Shown here one piece after another: positions 18,110 to 27,101 of a stretch of 64,000 nt of DNA. Each line of letters starts with the position of its first letter. Positions within the stretch are counted from its first letter, which is position 1. Origin of the DNA: Laceyella putida (GTDB taxonomy: Bacteria > Bacillota > Bacilli > Thermoactinomycetales > Thermoactinomycetaceae); NCBI RefSeq assembly GCF_042665195.1, contig NZ_JBHTBW010000020.1:1-64000 (forward strand). The letters run 5' to 3'. A program made the position numbers and the translations under genes. The notes beneath the pieces were generated by a model that ran no database searches, was not told the DNA's origin, and saw only the letters and a list, made by a program, of their open reading frames with translations.

Positions 18110-19187
18110 AATCACTCCGGGACAATTAAGCTTCGTAATCATGCAAGCCATGGTGGGAGTGGGATTCGTTTCCCTGCCAAGGGATGTGCAAATGGTGGCC
18201 AAGGGAGGGAGCGTGCTCTCCATCATCTTCTCCGGACTGCTTGTGCAACTGTTTCTGTTTATCATGTGGGCGTTGAATAAACGGTTCCCCACCAAAACCC
18301 TGTTTGAATTTGCTCCGGAGATTCTGGGAAAATTTTTGGGAAAAGTGATTTCCTTTCTCTACCTTATATATTTTTTGCTCATTTGCAGTCTGGTGTTGGA
18401 TTTGTACACCCGAATCAGCAAGGAATGGGTTTATTTTTTGACGCCGGGCTGGATCCTGATGTTGCTGATGGTGTTGGTGAGTTGTTATTTGGTCATTTCC
18501 GATTTGCGGATCATTGCGCGCTTTCTCGTTTTTGTCTCGTTTTGGTTCGGCACCATTTTCCTCCTGGTCTATTGGCCGCTTCAGAACGCCAATTATTTGT
18601 ACATCCTTCCGATTGATGAAGCGGGCTGGATCAATATTTTTAAAGCGATATACGAAGCCACGATCGGCATGTTGGGATTTGAGCTTGTTCTGGTCGCCTA
18701 CCCCTTTGTGGAAGGAACGGACAAGGACAAGTTGAAAGCCGCTTCCCTGGGTGTCTGGGTGGTTGTTATTATTTATGCGCTGCTTACGTTTACTTGCTTG
18801 GTCGTTTATGCCCCGGAAGAGGTGCCGTTGATCCGGGACCCCGTCATTTACTTGCTGAAAGCGTTCCGCTTGCCGATGGTGGAGCGGCTTGATTTGTTTT
18901 TCTTGATGTTCGGTGTGATGGTGGCGACCACCACTTACATGATTTATTTGTATATGGCCGGAAAAGGGATTGCTTCGATCTTCCGCAAAGTGAAGTACCA
19001 ATGGAGTGTTTGGTTGGCCGGGGCCATCAGTTTTCTCATCGCTTTATTTCCGGGGAACCGCTACGAGATTACGCAGTTTGCGAAATGGCTCAGCTTTACC
19101 AGCTATCTCTTTATTTTTGCGTTTCCCGCCTTTCTGCTGCTGGTTTCGCTCCTGAGAAAGCGGAAAGAAGAGGGGGTGGACATATGA
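18093..19187 (+). CDS. GerB-family germination permease (B subunit)
   Basis: 364-aa integral membrane protein of the APC-like spore germination permease family, with about ten hydrophobic segments (for example LSIIFSGLLVQLFLFIMWAL and YLIYFLLICSLVLDLYT). It is thought to hold the germinant-binding site of the receptor. The ATG lies inside the end of the gerA-like gene, and its TGA overlaps the start of the gerC-like gene (ATGA), so translation of the trio is coupled. The germinant cannot be deduced. Confidence 0.92.
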   Translation: MKNRAEITPGQLSFVIMQAMVGVGFVSLPRDVQMVAKGGSVLSIIFSGLLVQLFLFIMWALNKRFPTKTLFEFAPEILGKFLGKVISFLYLIYFLLICSLVLDLYTRISKEWVYFLTPGWILMLLMVLVSCYLVISDLRIIARFLVFVSFWFGTIFLLVYWPLQNANYLYILPIDEAGWINIFKAIYEATIGMLGFELVLVAYPFVEGTDKDKLKAASLGVWVVVIIYALLTFTCLVVYAPEEVPLIRDPVIYLLKAFRLPMVERLDLFFLMFGVMVATTTYMIYLYMAGKGIASIFRKVKYQWSVWLAGAISFLIALFPGNRYEITQFAKWLSFTSYLFIFAFPAFLLLVSLLRKRKEEGVDI

Positions 19188-20296
19188 AACGGAAGCGGCT
19201 GGCACCGTTGATCGCCATGTTGACCGTTCTTTTCCTGACGGGCTGTTGGGATCAGGATTATTTGCGCGATGCCAGAATGGTTATTCTGGTTGGGATTGAT
19301 CGGTTGCCTGGGGGAGACATCCTGGAAACCGGAGCGGTCCGCTATGCCCCGACGAACAGCGGAGGAAATCCTACCAATACGACTTTTCAAGCAGTGGGAA
19401 AGTCAATAAGAGATGCAAGGAAGCAACTCGATATGAGAGTGAACGGAAGGCTTAGGACGTCTAAAATGCGTACACTGCTCTTGGGGGAAGAAGTCGCGAA
19501 AGACGATATCTACCCGATTTTGGATCTTATATATAGGGATCCCAAGGCTTCCCTCAATGCGCATATCGCCGTGGCCCGCGGAAGTGCCCAAGATATCGTG
19601 AGGATCAATCAAATCGGCCAATCCCTGATCGGGCAATATGTGGACGAAATGATTGATACCAAGGTAACAGCGACGCTTGTGGAAGAGCAAAATATCGAGA
19701 CCATCTTAGCGATGCTCTTGGATCCGGGACAGGATTTTGCCCTTCCCTATTTGGTTTCCGATGGAAGAGATATCAAGGTGGATGGAATGTCCATGTTCCA
19801 TGGCCGGCGCATGGCGGGAACCCTCAACCCAAACGAATCCATGCTGTACCTGTTGATGAAAGGCAAAAAAGAAGAAAGCGCGATATTGACGTTGAAACTC
19901 TTTCAAAACAAGCATCCGTATCAGGCCAATTTCATCTCGCTCGACGTCTACAAAGTAAAATCCAACATGAATGTGGCGGTTCATGGCAAGAAGATCGAGG
20001 TCACTTTTTTGACCAAACTGAATGTAAACGTGACAGAATATCCGATGGATCATCTCGACAAAGAAGAAAAGGCCAAAAAACTAAACCAAAAACTTACCGC
20101 GATGCTCACCGATCAGATGAATCATCTCCTAAACAAAATGCAGCGGGCCCATTTCGATGGATTTGGGGTGGGCAGGAACTTGAAGGCGTATCATTATCAA
20201 GATTGGAAAAAGATCGATTTGGAGAAAGAATACCCCCATATTCGATTTCAAGCAAAGGCGGATGTGGAGATCATCGATCATGGGATCATCAATTAG
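19184..20296 (+). CDS. Ger(x)C-family germination lipoprotein (C subunit)
   Basis: 370-aa lipoprotein. The start ATG at 19184 gives a signal peptide with lipobox LTGC (Cys about residue 23) followed by WDQDYLRDARMVILVGIDR, the standard N-terminus of Ger(x)C proteins; a longer upstream frame has no support. The C-terminal HFDGFGVGRNLKAYHYQDWK is the typical family end. It is anchored at the outer face of the inner spore membrane as the C subunit of the receptor. A hairpin at 20324-20349 follows. Confidence 0.92.
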   Translation: MKRKRLAPLIAMLTVLFLTGCWDQDYLRDARMVILVGIDRLPGGDILETGAVRYAPTNSGGNPTNTTFQAVGKSIRDARKQLDMRVNGRLRTSKMRTLLLGEEVAKDDIYPILDLIYRDPKASLNAHIAVARGSAQDIVRINQIGQSLIGQYVDEMIDTKVTATLVEEQNIETILAMLLDPGQDFALPYLVSDGRDIKVDGMSMFHGRRMAGTLNPNESMLYLLMKGKKEESAILTLKLFQNKHPYQANFISLDVYKVKSNMNVAVHGKKIEVTFLTKLNVNVTEYPMDHLDKEEKAKKLNQKLTAMLTDQMNHLLNKMQRAHFDGFGVGRNLKAYHYQDWKKIDLEKEYPHIRFQAKADVEIIDHGIIN

Positions 20297-20323
20297 GAGA
20301 AGGCCGGGGAACAACGATATCTG

Positions 20324-20349
20324 GGCATGGGTTGAAGGGAACCCATGCC
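20324..20349 (+). terminator. hairpin ending the first ger operon
   Basis: GGCATGGGTT/AACCCATGCC perfect stem 27 bp after the gerC-like stop; the T tract is weak. Confidence 0.5.
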
Positions 20350-20366
20350 TCATTAATCAACTTATA

Positions 20367-20512
20367 TCAATCGACCTTGCCTTTCCCTCCAGAATCATTC
20401 GACGGAATTTTCCGATACCTCTTCTGTAACTTTTCTTTATGTACTTCGACAATCTCTTCCAACGACAAATTATACTTATTGGCTAATAGTACGACGTTTC
20501 CTAATCCTCATG
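20367..20512 (-). pseudogene. 3' part of a split MazG-like gene
   Basis: Minus-strand reading GNVVLLANKYNLSLEEIVEV then HKEKLQKRYRKI and a TGA at 20367-20369 is the C-terminal half of a MazG-type NTP pyrophosphohydrolase. The matching N-terminal half lies 5 kb away at 25470-25649 on the same strand, so the gene is split by the GC-rich block carrying the second ger operon. Confidence 0.65.
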
Positions 20513-20541
20513 ATCCGTCCACCCATTGGGCCATACGGACT

Positions 20542-20569
20542 CAGACCCCGGGCACCGCCGCGGGGTCTG
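20542..20569 (-). terminator. GC-rich hairpin after the second ger operon
   Basis: CAGACCCCG/CGGGGTCTG perfect stem with 10-nt loop, downstream of the minus-strand ger operon. It has no T tract, so a terminator role is tentative. Confidence 0.4.
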
Positions 20570-20749
20570 GTCATACTCCGATGACGACACATGTTTTCGG
20601 ACCCGTTCTCCGTTTCATGGATGATGGTCCGTTGTCTTTTGGCGGGATAGAGCTTGACCACTGTTTCCCCCTTGGCGGCCTTGACGGCGATTTTCACTTG
20701 ATATCTGTCGCGGACACAAAACCTGTGGCGTCTCCACCCGGACCACCCC

Positions 20750-20977
20750 TCACTCGCCCAACAACCTGCCGAGGGGGCGCAACAAATTCTGCACGAAATG
20801 GGTGGGGCCGGGCAAGTCTGGGAAATAGATGAGCAACAGCCACAATCCCCACCCGATGACGGTGAACACCAACAGGGCCGCCTTCTCCTTTTTACGCCCC
20901 CGGTTGATTAGCGGCCACTCGAACAGCACGATCAATACGCTGACCACCGTGACACCCAACACTTTTGCCCAATTCAT
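20750..20977 (-). CDS. small two-helix membrane protein, Ger D-subunit-like
   Basis: 75 aa with two hydrophobic segments (VLGVTVVSVLIVLFEWPLI and AALLVFTVIGWGLWLLLIYF) joined by a basic loop RGRKKEK. Its ATG overlaps the stop of the gerC-like gene. Size, topology and position match the small D subunits that accompany some GerA-type operons in Bacillales and modulate receptor activity. Assignment rests on context and topology, not on a sequence motif. Confidence 0.65.
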   Translation of the reverse strand: MNWAKVLGVTVVSVLIVLFEWPLINRGRKKEKAALLVFTVIGWGLWLLLIYFPDLPGPTHFVQNLLRPLGRLLGE

Positions 20978-22155
20978 CGCTCCTTCACCTTCTCCTCCGG
21001 CAGGCCCGCCGGTCGGTCGGTCACTCCGGGCCGGCGGATGTGCACACGGACCTGGATGTCCACATCCAATCGGGGAAACACCTGCTCATTCCAACGATCC
21101 TTCACCTTGGCCCATTCCTCGGGGTATTCCCGGTGGAAAGCTCCGGCAAATCCGAGGACGTCCGCCCGGTCTTTTTTTTGCACTTTTTCCACCGTCTGGC
21201 GGATACGGTCCCGAAGGATCCGCTCCATCGCCCGGGCAATCCGGTCGACGTTCGACGGATGGTACAGAGTCAGACGGGTGCCGTTAAAACGCACATCGTC
21301 TTCGGAGGTCACCTTCAAGAGGATCCGCCGCTTCTTCCCTTCGATCTTCGGGATCAGCTCGATTTCCGACCGAACCACTTCCATGGAGACATATCCCCTT
21401 TCCCCTGGGAGACGGGTGTTGACCATCCTGGTGGTAAATTCATTCCGAATCCACATCAGCCCTTCTGCCGCTTTCCGATCCAAGTGATCCACCATTTTAT
21501 CCCCCCGGAAGACGGCGGTACCATCCATGGCCAGAGTGGTGTCGTTCACCTTCATCACCACGGGGATGCCCGCGGCTTCCGCGTCACCGGATACCTCCTG
21601 CAGCAGCCGCATCAAGGTCAAGTTGACCGCCCGCTCCAATTTCACCATCTTATAAAGGGTTCCCGTGGAGATGGTTTCCCCCGGCGCAACGGTCTCGAAG
21701 ATCTCCTTCGGCGAACTTTCGGTCACGAACACAAAGGCATCCTTCCTCAACCCGGGATGGCGCGCAAAGTAGTCTAGCGCTTCCCAAATCCCCGTTTTGG
21801 CCAGCCGCTTCCCCAACACAACCACTTCTTGGTGGCCCATGAAAATGCGACGCCCCATTTTTTCCTGCAATTTGGATTGCGCTTCGGGGATGGTGACGCC
21901 CCGTGCGGAAAGGACCATTTGCTGCTGTTTGCCCCCTCCTCCAGTGCCGCTGTCCGTACCCACCCGCTGGGGAATCGCTTGCAGAAGCGTCATTTCGATC
22001 TGCCCGTCCTCCGTCCGGTCGATTCCGAGGGCCCGGATCAGGGCGATCTCGTTCAATTCCTTCCGGTCCCAGCAACCGGGGAGGATCGGGAGGGAGGCTA
22101 TCAACAACAGGCACAAGGCCCTTTTCCCGGCTCCCTTCAGGCGTCCCGCTCTCAT
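20974..22155 (-). CDS. Ger(x)C-family germination lipoprotein of the second operon
   Basis: 393-aa lipoprotein from ATG 22155: signal peptide with lipobox LPGC followed by WDRKELNEIALIRALGIDRT, the family hallmark. A Gly-rich insert (GTDSGTGGGGKQQQ) follows the first strand. It partners the GerA- and GerB-type proteins encoded upstream on the same strand; starts and stops overlap (ATGA) on both sides. The operon is GC-rich compared with the first ger operon, which suggests a separate, horizontally acquired receptor. Confidence 0.9.
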   Translation of the reverse strand: MRAGRLKGAGKRALCLLLIASLPILPGCWDRKELNEIALIRALGIDRTEDGQIEMTLLQAIPQRVGTDSGTGGGGKQQQMVLSARGVTIPEAQSKLQEKMGRRIFMGHQEVVVLGKRLAKTGIWEALDYFARHPGLRKDAFVFVTESSPKEIFETVAPGETISTGTLYKMVKLERAVNLTLMRLLQEVSGDAEAAGIPVVMKVNDTTLAMDGTAVFRGDKMVDHLDRKAAEGLMWIRNEFTTRMVNTRLPGERGYVSMEVVRSEIELIPKIEGKKRRILLKVTSEDDVRFNGTRLTLYHPSNVDRIARAMERILRDRIRQTVEKVQKKDRADVLGFAGAFHREYPEEWAKVKDRWNEQVFPRLDVDIQVRVHIRRPGVTDRPAGLPEEKVKER

Positions 22156-23255
22156 GATACGTTTCCCTCCTCCCTCGTCCCCTTCACTTTCCGGATCCCC
22201 GCCACCGCCAGCAGCCCCAGGGGAATCACCACCTGAATCAGGTGGCTGTAGAACACGCCTTCCCCATCGAGGAATCGGTTCAAAAAGGAGAGGTTCGGCG
22301 CGGTCCAGATGCTGACGGCGACCAGGATGAAGGCGATGGGTAGCGACAGGGGTTTGTAGTCGGACAGGCCCAGCCACTGGGCGGATCCCAGAACGGCGAC
22401 GTATTGGAAAAGACAGATCTTGGCGAAGATGATGGTCAACCACATCGCCAGCAAAAAGGCATCGATGTGTTCAAAAAACCCCGCCAGACTGATGAGCCGG
22501 AACGTTTCAAAGAGCGGATAGAGGAAGGTCGCCGATTGGTTTCCCAACACAAACACGGCGATCAGATCGAACACCGTCAGAGTCAACATCGAGCCGAAGA
22601 CGGAGATGGCACCCCATCGTCCCGCTTTGTCCTGTTCCTTCACGTAGGGCAGCAGAAAAGCGGCCAAAAAGTATTCGCTGTACCAGATCGACGGGTTCAC
22701 CGCCCCTCTCACCACGGGACCGATTCCGTGTTCCAGAATCGGAAAGAGGTTATCGACCTCCCACTCCGTCGACGACAAAACCGTAAGGGTCAACAAGACG
22801 GCGAAGGCCGGCAGGGTGAGGAATTGGGCGGAACGGACAATGGTCTCCAACCCGCCCCGGACAGCGGCCGCACAGACCAAGGCCATCCCGCCCATCACCA
22901 CCGCCGGGGGCGTCTCCAGCAAAAACACGCCGTTTACAATCTCCCCATAATACCGGATCACGAAGGAGCAGGCATGGATGTAGATGACCAAGTATAACAG
23001 CGCGATCCCCTTGCCGAACCAGCCGAGAATCCGGGGACTGTACTGGATGATCGTCTCCCCGGGAAACCGCCGGTGGAGCTTGAGCGCGAGATAAAAGGAG
23101 ACGCCGCTGACGGCCGCCACCAGGGGGGTCAGCCATATGTCCCGTCCCGCCCACTTGGCCGCCAGATGAGGCGCGGTCAAAATCTTGACGCCGACGCAAC
23201 CAGTGTATAAGATCAGGGCCATCTGGCCGGCACTGATGCGTCCCCGCTCGATCAT
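22152..23255 (-). CDS. GerB-family germination permease of the second operon
   Basis: 367-aa membrane protein, start ATG at 23255 preceded at 7 nt by AAAGGAGG. It has many hydrophobic segments and the typical opening ISAGQMALILYTGCVGVKIL. It is the permease-like subunit of a second GerA-type receptor. A longer frame upstream overlaps the gerA-like coding sequence and is not needed. The stop overlaps the start of the gerC-like gene. Confidence 0.9.
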   Translation of the reverse strand: MIERGRISAGQMALILYTGCVGVKILTAPHLAAKWAGRDIWLTPLVAAVSGVSFYLALKLHRRFPGETIIQYSPRILGWFGKGIALLYLVIYIHACSFVIRYYGEIVNGVFLLETPPAVVMGGMALVCAAAVRGGLETIVRSAQFLTLPAFAVLLTLTVLSSTEWEVDNLFPILEHGIGPVVRGAVNPSIWYSEYFLAAFLLPYVKEQDKAGRWGAISVFGSMLTLTVFDLIAVFVLGNQSATFLYPLFETFRLISLAGFFEHIDAFLLAMWLTIIFAKICLFQYVAVLGSAQWLGLSDYKPLSLPIAFILVAVSIWTAPNLSFLNRFLDGEGVFYSHLIQVVIPLGLLAVAGIRKVKGTREEGNVS

Positions 23256-23275
23256 CCCGGTTCCTCCTTTCATCT

Positions 23276-24847
23276 TCATCTCTCCCCTCCTTGTTCCGGC
23301 CCCGGTTTTTGGTCCGGCGACTGCCGGTAGTCGTTGGGGGATAGGCTCGGACGCTGATCCATCTTCCACCGTGGGGCCCGCCAGAGGGCATCCTTCAGTT
23401 CCTCGAGCCGGAACGGTGCGAGGGGGGAGAGATATGGCATGCCGAAGGAACGGAGCGTAGCCAAATGGACCACGAGGGCGATCAGCCCCAGGGAAAAGCC
23501 GACCATGCCTAAGGACCCCGCCAGGATCAACAGGGGAAAGCGGAGGATGCGCATGGTAAACCCCAACGCATAGCGGGGAACGGAGAAAGAAGCGATCCCG
23601 GTGATCGCCACGACGATCACCACCGGAGCGGAGACCAGTCCCGCCGTCACCGCCGCTTCCCCGATAATCAGTGCGCCCACGATGGAGACAGCGGGACCGA
23701 CGATTTTCGGCAGGCGAAGACCGGCCTCCCGCAACGCTTCAAAAGCGATCTCCATCAACAACGCTTCAATGACAGTCGGGAGGGGAATCTTTTCCCGGGC
23801 CGCCGCGAAGTTGAAGAGCTGCTCCGTGGGCACCGCTTCCGGGTGAAAAGTGATCGTGGCCACGTAAAAGGACGGAGCGGTCAGGGAGAAGAAAAACAGC
23901 AGGTATCGCAGCCATCGGATGGCCGTGGCATAAGTGAAACGGACATAGTAATCCTCCGCAGCCTGCAAAAGCGTCGGGAAGCTGAGGGGCACAGTCATCA
24001 CCTCGGGTGATCCGTCCGTAATGATGGCGACCCGTCCCGACAACAAGTCGGCGGCCACCACGTCGACCCGCTCGGTGACGTTTATCTGGGGAAACGGCGA
24101 GAAGGGGTTGTCCTCGATCAGTTCCTCGATATACCCGGATTCCAGGACCCCGTCGATGTCGATCCGCTCCAGCCGCCGTTTCACCTCGTCCAGCACGCCC
24201 TCGTTGACAACTCCCTCGATGTACGCGACGATGACCCGGGTTTGGGTGTAACGGCCCAGCCGCATTTCCTCCATTTTCAATTGGGGACTTTGGATTCTGC
24301 GGCGCAGCAGGGAGGTGTTCGACAGGGCCGACTCGATGAATCCCTCCTTGGAGCCGCGGATCACCGGTTCGCTCTCCGGTTCGCTGATCCCCCGCTTTTC
24401 CCATTTTCGCAGCCCCAGGTTCAGTGCCCGGTCCCATCCGTCGATGAACAGAACGGGATCACCGGCCGCCACCTGCTTGACGCACTCGTCAAAGGTTTGA
24501 ACCGGTTTGGCGGAGACGACGGGCAATTCTTCGCGAAGGAACCCTTCAATCTCCTCCGGACGGGTGAGGGAGGCTTTCATCAAGGAAGCCAGGGCGTGAT
24601 CGTTCAGTTCTTTGATGTCGGCCATGTTCTCGATGTAGACGATTTCCGCCTCGATTTCCTTTCCGATCCGGAAGGGACGGAATGTGACGTCGTAACACCG
24701 CTCGAACAAATCCTTCATTACCCGGCGGTTCTTCTCCAGCTCGGGATGGAGGGCGACCCGCAAATCTTCCCCCGTGCTGGGAATGACCGGATCACTTCCG
24801 CTGTTCTTCCGTTTTCTGCGCTTGCGAAATCCTTTGAACCCGGACAT
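23276..24847 (-). CDS. GerA-family spore germination protein of the second operon
   Basis: 523 aa from ATG 24847 (AAGGAAGGAG upstream). The basic N-terminus (FRKRRKRKNSG) leads into the soluble domain (DLFERCYDVTFRPF), then membrane segments and the signature PLPTVIEALLMEIAFEALRE. First gene of a four-gene minus-strand operon A-B-C-D convergent with the operon at 16556-20296. Codon third positions are strongly G/C, unlike the first gerA. A minus-strand terminator-like hairpin at 24931-24958 separates it from upstream relics. Confidence 0.92.
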   Translation of the reverse strand: MSGFKGFRKRRKRKNSGSDPVIPSTGEDLRVALHPELEKNRRVMKDLFERCYDVTFRPFRIGKEIEAEIVYIENMADIKELNDHALASLMKASLTRPEEIEGFLREELPVVSAKPVQTFDECVKQVAAGDPVLFIDGWDRALNLGLRKWEKRGISEPESEPVIRGSKEGFIESALSNTSLLRRRIQSPQLKMEEMRLGRYTQTRVIVAYIEGVVNEGVLDEVKRRLERIDIDGVLESGYIEELIEDNPFSPFPQINVTERVDVVAADLLSGRVAIITDGSPEVMTVPLSFPTLLQAAEDYYVRFTYATAIRWLRYLLFFFSLTAPSFYVATITFHPEAVPTEQLFNFAAAREKIPLPTVIEALLMEIAFEALREAGLRLPKIVGPAVSIVGALIIGEAAVTAGLVSAPVVIVVAITGIASFSVPRYALGFTMRILRFPLLILAGSLGMVGFSLGLIALVVHLATLRSFGMPYLSPLAPFRLEELKDALWRAPRWKMDQRPSLSPNDYRQSPDQKPGPEQGGER

Positions 24848-24930
24848 GGATGAGGCTCCTTCCTTTTGATTCCTTTTCATTATTTTGTACTAAAGTAAAA
24901 AAAATAAAACACACCGGGAAACAAGAGGAT

Positions 24931-24958
24931 AAAAAAAGCCGTTTCACAAAGGAACGGT
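24931..24958 (-). terminator. hairpin upstream of the second ger operon
   Basis: On the minus strand CCGTTCC/GAAACGG is followed by TTTTTTT. It would stop transcription coming from the decayed genes at 25006-25649. Confidence 0.5.
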
Positions 24959-25005
24959 CTTGATCCGCCATCATCATGGGAATCACGATGCGTATGGAAT
25001 TCCCC

Positions 25006-25240
25006 TTAGTCAAAGAACCTCACCAGACCGGCCCCCGTCGATCGGACAGAACCCAGCGGGATCGCCCGGCCGGCCAACAGTTGCCGAGTGGCCGCGGCGA
25101 CCACCAGAATGCCCCGTTGGGCGGCGGCGTTCACGGCCCGGACAGGAAGATGGAAACAGTGCGCCCCGCGGAGATGCTGATGTTGAGAATGTGCATCCGG
25201 TTGTCGATCGCCTACTCGATCCCCCGGATCAAATTGCTCA
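25006..25240 (-). pseudogene. relic of a subtilase (S8 peptidase)
   Basis: Minus-strand frames give SNLIRGIE, a stop where Trp is expected, AIDNRMHILNISISAG, then in another frame AVNAAAQRGILVVAAA, the order found around the oxyanion region of subtilisins. One nonsense codon and at least one frameshift are present and both ends are missing. It is GC-rich like the adjoining second ger operon. Confidence 0.55.
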
Positions 25241-25476
25241 TCGGTCCTTTTGGGCCCCGGTGAATGCACCGGCCTCATAGCCGAAAAGCTCCGATTCGAT
25301 CAGGGTTTCCGAGATGGAGGCCATGTTGAGTGCAACAAAGGAACCGTCAGAGAAAAGGCTGGCTTCATGAATCGCTCCGGCGAACACCTCTTTACCACCC
25401 CGATTTCCCCTCTGAGGAGGACAGTGGTGTCCGTCCGGTCTACCATCAATGTAAACCACATTTTTCAGCTCTGGCG
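25238..25476 (-). pseudogene. fragment of a sigma-54-dependent (NtrC-family) activator
   Basis: The reading GKEVFAGAIHEASLFSDGSF then ESELFGYEAGAFTGAQK is the AAA+ core of an enhancer-binding protein from just past Walker A to the GAFTGA loop that contacts sigma-54. Walker A itself is scrambled by a frameshift and the protein then runs into the subtilase relic. Only about 70 codons remain. Confidence 0.65.
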
Positions 25477-25649
25477 CTTTCTTTTTCATCAGGTCGATTT
25501 CTAACAATCTCAATGGCTCGTACGGCTCTTGCTACCTCCCCCACTTCCTCCATCAAAAAGCCCACTCGAATATAGGGCCCTAACTCTCTCCAGTCCCGTT
25601 TTCCGTAAATTTCGTCAATAGATTGGGGTTATTCATTCAAATTCAACAT
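25470..25649 (-). pseudogene. 5' part of a split MazG-like gene
   Basis: From ATG 25649 (GGAGAGG upstream) the frame reads MLNLNE, a TAA stop, then QSIDEIYGKRDWRELGPYIR and VGFLMEEVGEVARAVRAIEI, the N-terminal helices of a MazG-type NTP pyrophosphohydrolase with its E-E-x-x-E metal motif. It stops after RPDEKESARAEK where GC-rich foreign sequence begins. The C-terminal half is at 20367-20512. Confidence 0.65.
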
Positions 25650-26027
25650 AATCCTCTCCTTGATTTAATGACCTTATTCCCTATAATACCAAGTGGGAGG
25701 AGATGGAACCATGAAACGCGTTTGTATGTTTGTTGTCCTTCCTGGCGGATACGAACGTTTGAAGAGATTATTGAAGTTGTTAGGTGGAGGCCATTAGGCA
25801 TATATTCTAACCAAAACGTTAACGGATATGATGGACCATGGATGAAGTGAATTGTCTCAGTAGTTGATAGTCGATTTGTTCCCTCATCGCACCAGAAAAT
25901 ATACAAAAGGTTCTTACTTTGTTTCTCATCTGCAAACATTTTTTCTATATTGTCGAATAACTTTCGTAACATTTTCCATTTATAATAAGAGTGACTTCAC
26001 AAACATCTCAGATAGCCTCACAAGACC
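25650..26027. other. low-information stretch upstream of the split MazG gene
   Basis: A 109-codon minus-strand frame (25643-25972, beginning MLRKLFDNIEKMF) is present but it overlaps the MazG start, has no ribosome site and resembles no family I know. I therefore call no gene here. Confidence 0.4.
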
Positions 26028-26067
26028 AAACCGCATGTTGAGCAAAGTCAACATGCGGTTTGTGTTT
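26028..26067 (+). terminator. strong hairpin, AAACCGCATGTTG type
   Basis: Thirteen-bp perfect stem AAACCGCATGTTG/CAACATGCGGTTT followed by GTGTTTTT on the plus strand. Confidence 0.7.
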
Positions 26068-26126
26068 TTACCCTAAAATTTTCATTTTCGGATCATCTTT
26101 AAATTGTGCGAATGCCCATCGCAAGG

Positions 26127-26160
26127 AAAAGAGTCTTCCAGCAAAAAGGAAGACTCTTTT
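26127..26160 (-). terminator. terminator of the large fatty-acid operon
   Basis: Thirteen-bp perfect stem AAAAGAGTCTTCC/GGAAGACTCTTTT located 60 bp downstream of the last minus-strand gene of the operon; usable in both directions. Confidence 0.75.
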
Positions 26161-26220
26161 GGTATGATTTACTCATTTTTTACAATGGCCCATATCATTT
26201 AAGAAAGAAATCATACAAAT

Positions 26221-26982
26221 CTACGCTTTCGGTCCCCCAGCCACATAGAGAACCTGTCCATTGATGAATGAAGATTCTTCTTGGGCAAAAAATGCAATCG
26301 CATGAGCAATATCTTCAGGTTTGCCGGTGCGCCCCACCGGAATGGCGGCTACCGATCTCTTTACCATATCTTCAAAGCTGATGCCGATACGCTCCGCCGT
26401 AGCCTTGGTCATTTCCGTCTCCACAAAACCTGGCGCAACCGCATTGACCGTAATCCCGTATTTCCCCAATTCCAGCGCAAGCGTTTTGGTAAAGCCCTGC
26501 AATCCAGCTTTTGCTGTGGCATAGTTGGCCTGTCCGCGGTTTCCTAAGGCTGACGTGGAAGAAATGTTGATGATTCTTCCGTAATTTTGCTGAACCATCA
26601 CCTTTTGAGCCGTTTGGCTGCAATAAAAGGACCCTTTAAGATGGACATTCATTACCGTATCCCAGTCATTATCGGTCATTTTAAACAGCAAATTGTCCCG
26701 GATCACCCCGGCATTATTTACGAGAATATCAATCCGTCCAAAACGCTTCACTACCTCCTCGAAGGCGGCCTCGACCTGATCCCGCTTGGAAACATCCACC
26801 GTTAACGGGTACAGGGAAAATCCTTCTTTCAACAGCTCTTCATAAGATTCTTTCAACCCTCGCTCGTCAATATCCATCATGCAAACACTGGCACCTTCTG
26901 TAGCCAAACGCCGTACCGTCGCCTTCCCAATCCCCCTGCTTGCTCCCGTAACAACCGCTACCCGATTCGAAAATCTTGCCAT
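26221..26982 (-). CDS. SDR, 3-oxoacyl-(ACP/CoA) reductase type
   Basis: 253-aa short-chain dehydrogenase. NAD(P)-binding TGASRGIGKAT (residues ~12-22), NNAG in ILVNNAGVIRDN, and the catalytic Ser (ISSTSALG) and Tyr/Lys in YATAKAG are present; the C-terminus GQVLYVAGG is typical of FabG/PhaB-like reductases acting on 3-oxoacyl thioesters. The ATG at 26982 follows AGGAGGAAAAC; the longer frame reads into a MITE and is an artefact. It is the last gene of the operon that starts at 32988, separated from the MaoC gene by the MITE. Confidence 0.88.
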   Translation of the reverse strand: MARFSNRVAVVTGASRGIGKATVRRLATEGASVCMMDIDERGLKESYEELLKEGFSLYPLTVDVSKRDQVEAAFEEVVKRFGRIDILVNNAGVIRDNLLFKMTDNDWDTVMNVHLKGSFYCSQTAQKVMVQQNYGRIINISSTSALGNRGQANYATAKAGLQGFTKTLALELGKYGITVNAVAPGFVETEMTKATAERIGISFEDMVKRSVAAIPVGRTGKPEDIAHAIAFFAQEESSFINGQVLYVAGGPKA

Positions 26983-27101
26983 TTTGTTTTCCTCCTCTTT
27001 TTGTTTTCCAATTACTCTAAATGTTCCGGCGATATCTTCCTCTATGAATATACGCCGAAGCATTTCCCCGACCATTGACAGATTGCTGTTGACACCATTC
27101 C

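Noticed and set aside
17279..19001. Long minus-strand ORFs opposite the first ger operon
   Set aside because: Shadows of gerA- and gerB-type genes with His/Gln-rich composition typical of antisense reading of membrane proteins.
20476..20697. 73-codon minus-strand ORF downstream of the second ger operon
   Set aside because: It overlaps a GC hairpin and the MazG relic, has no clear ribosome site and no family resemblance. It could hide a relic but I cannot support a gene.
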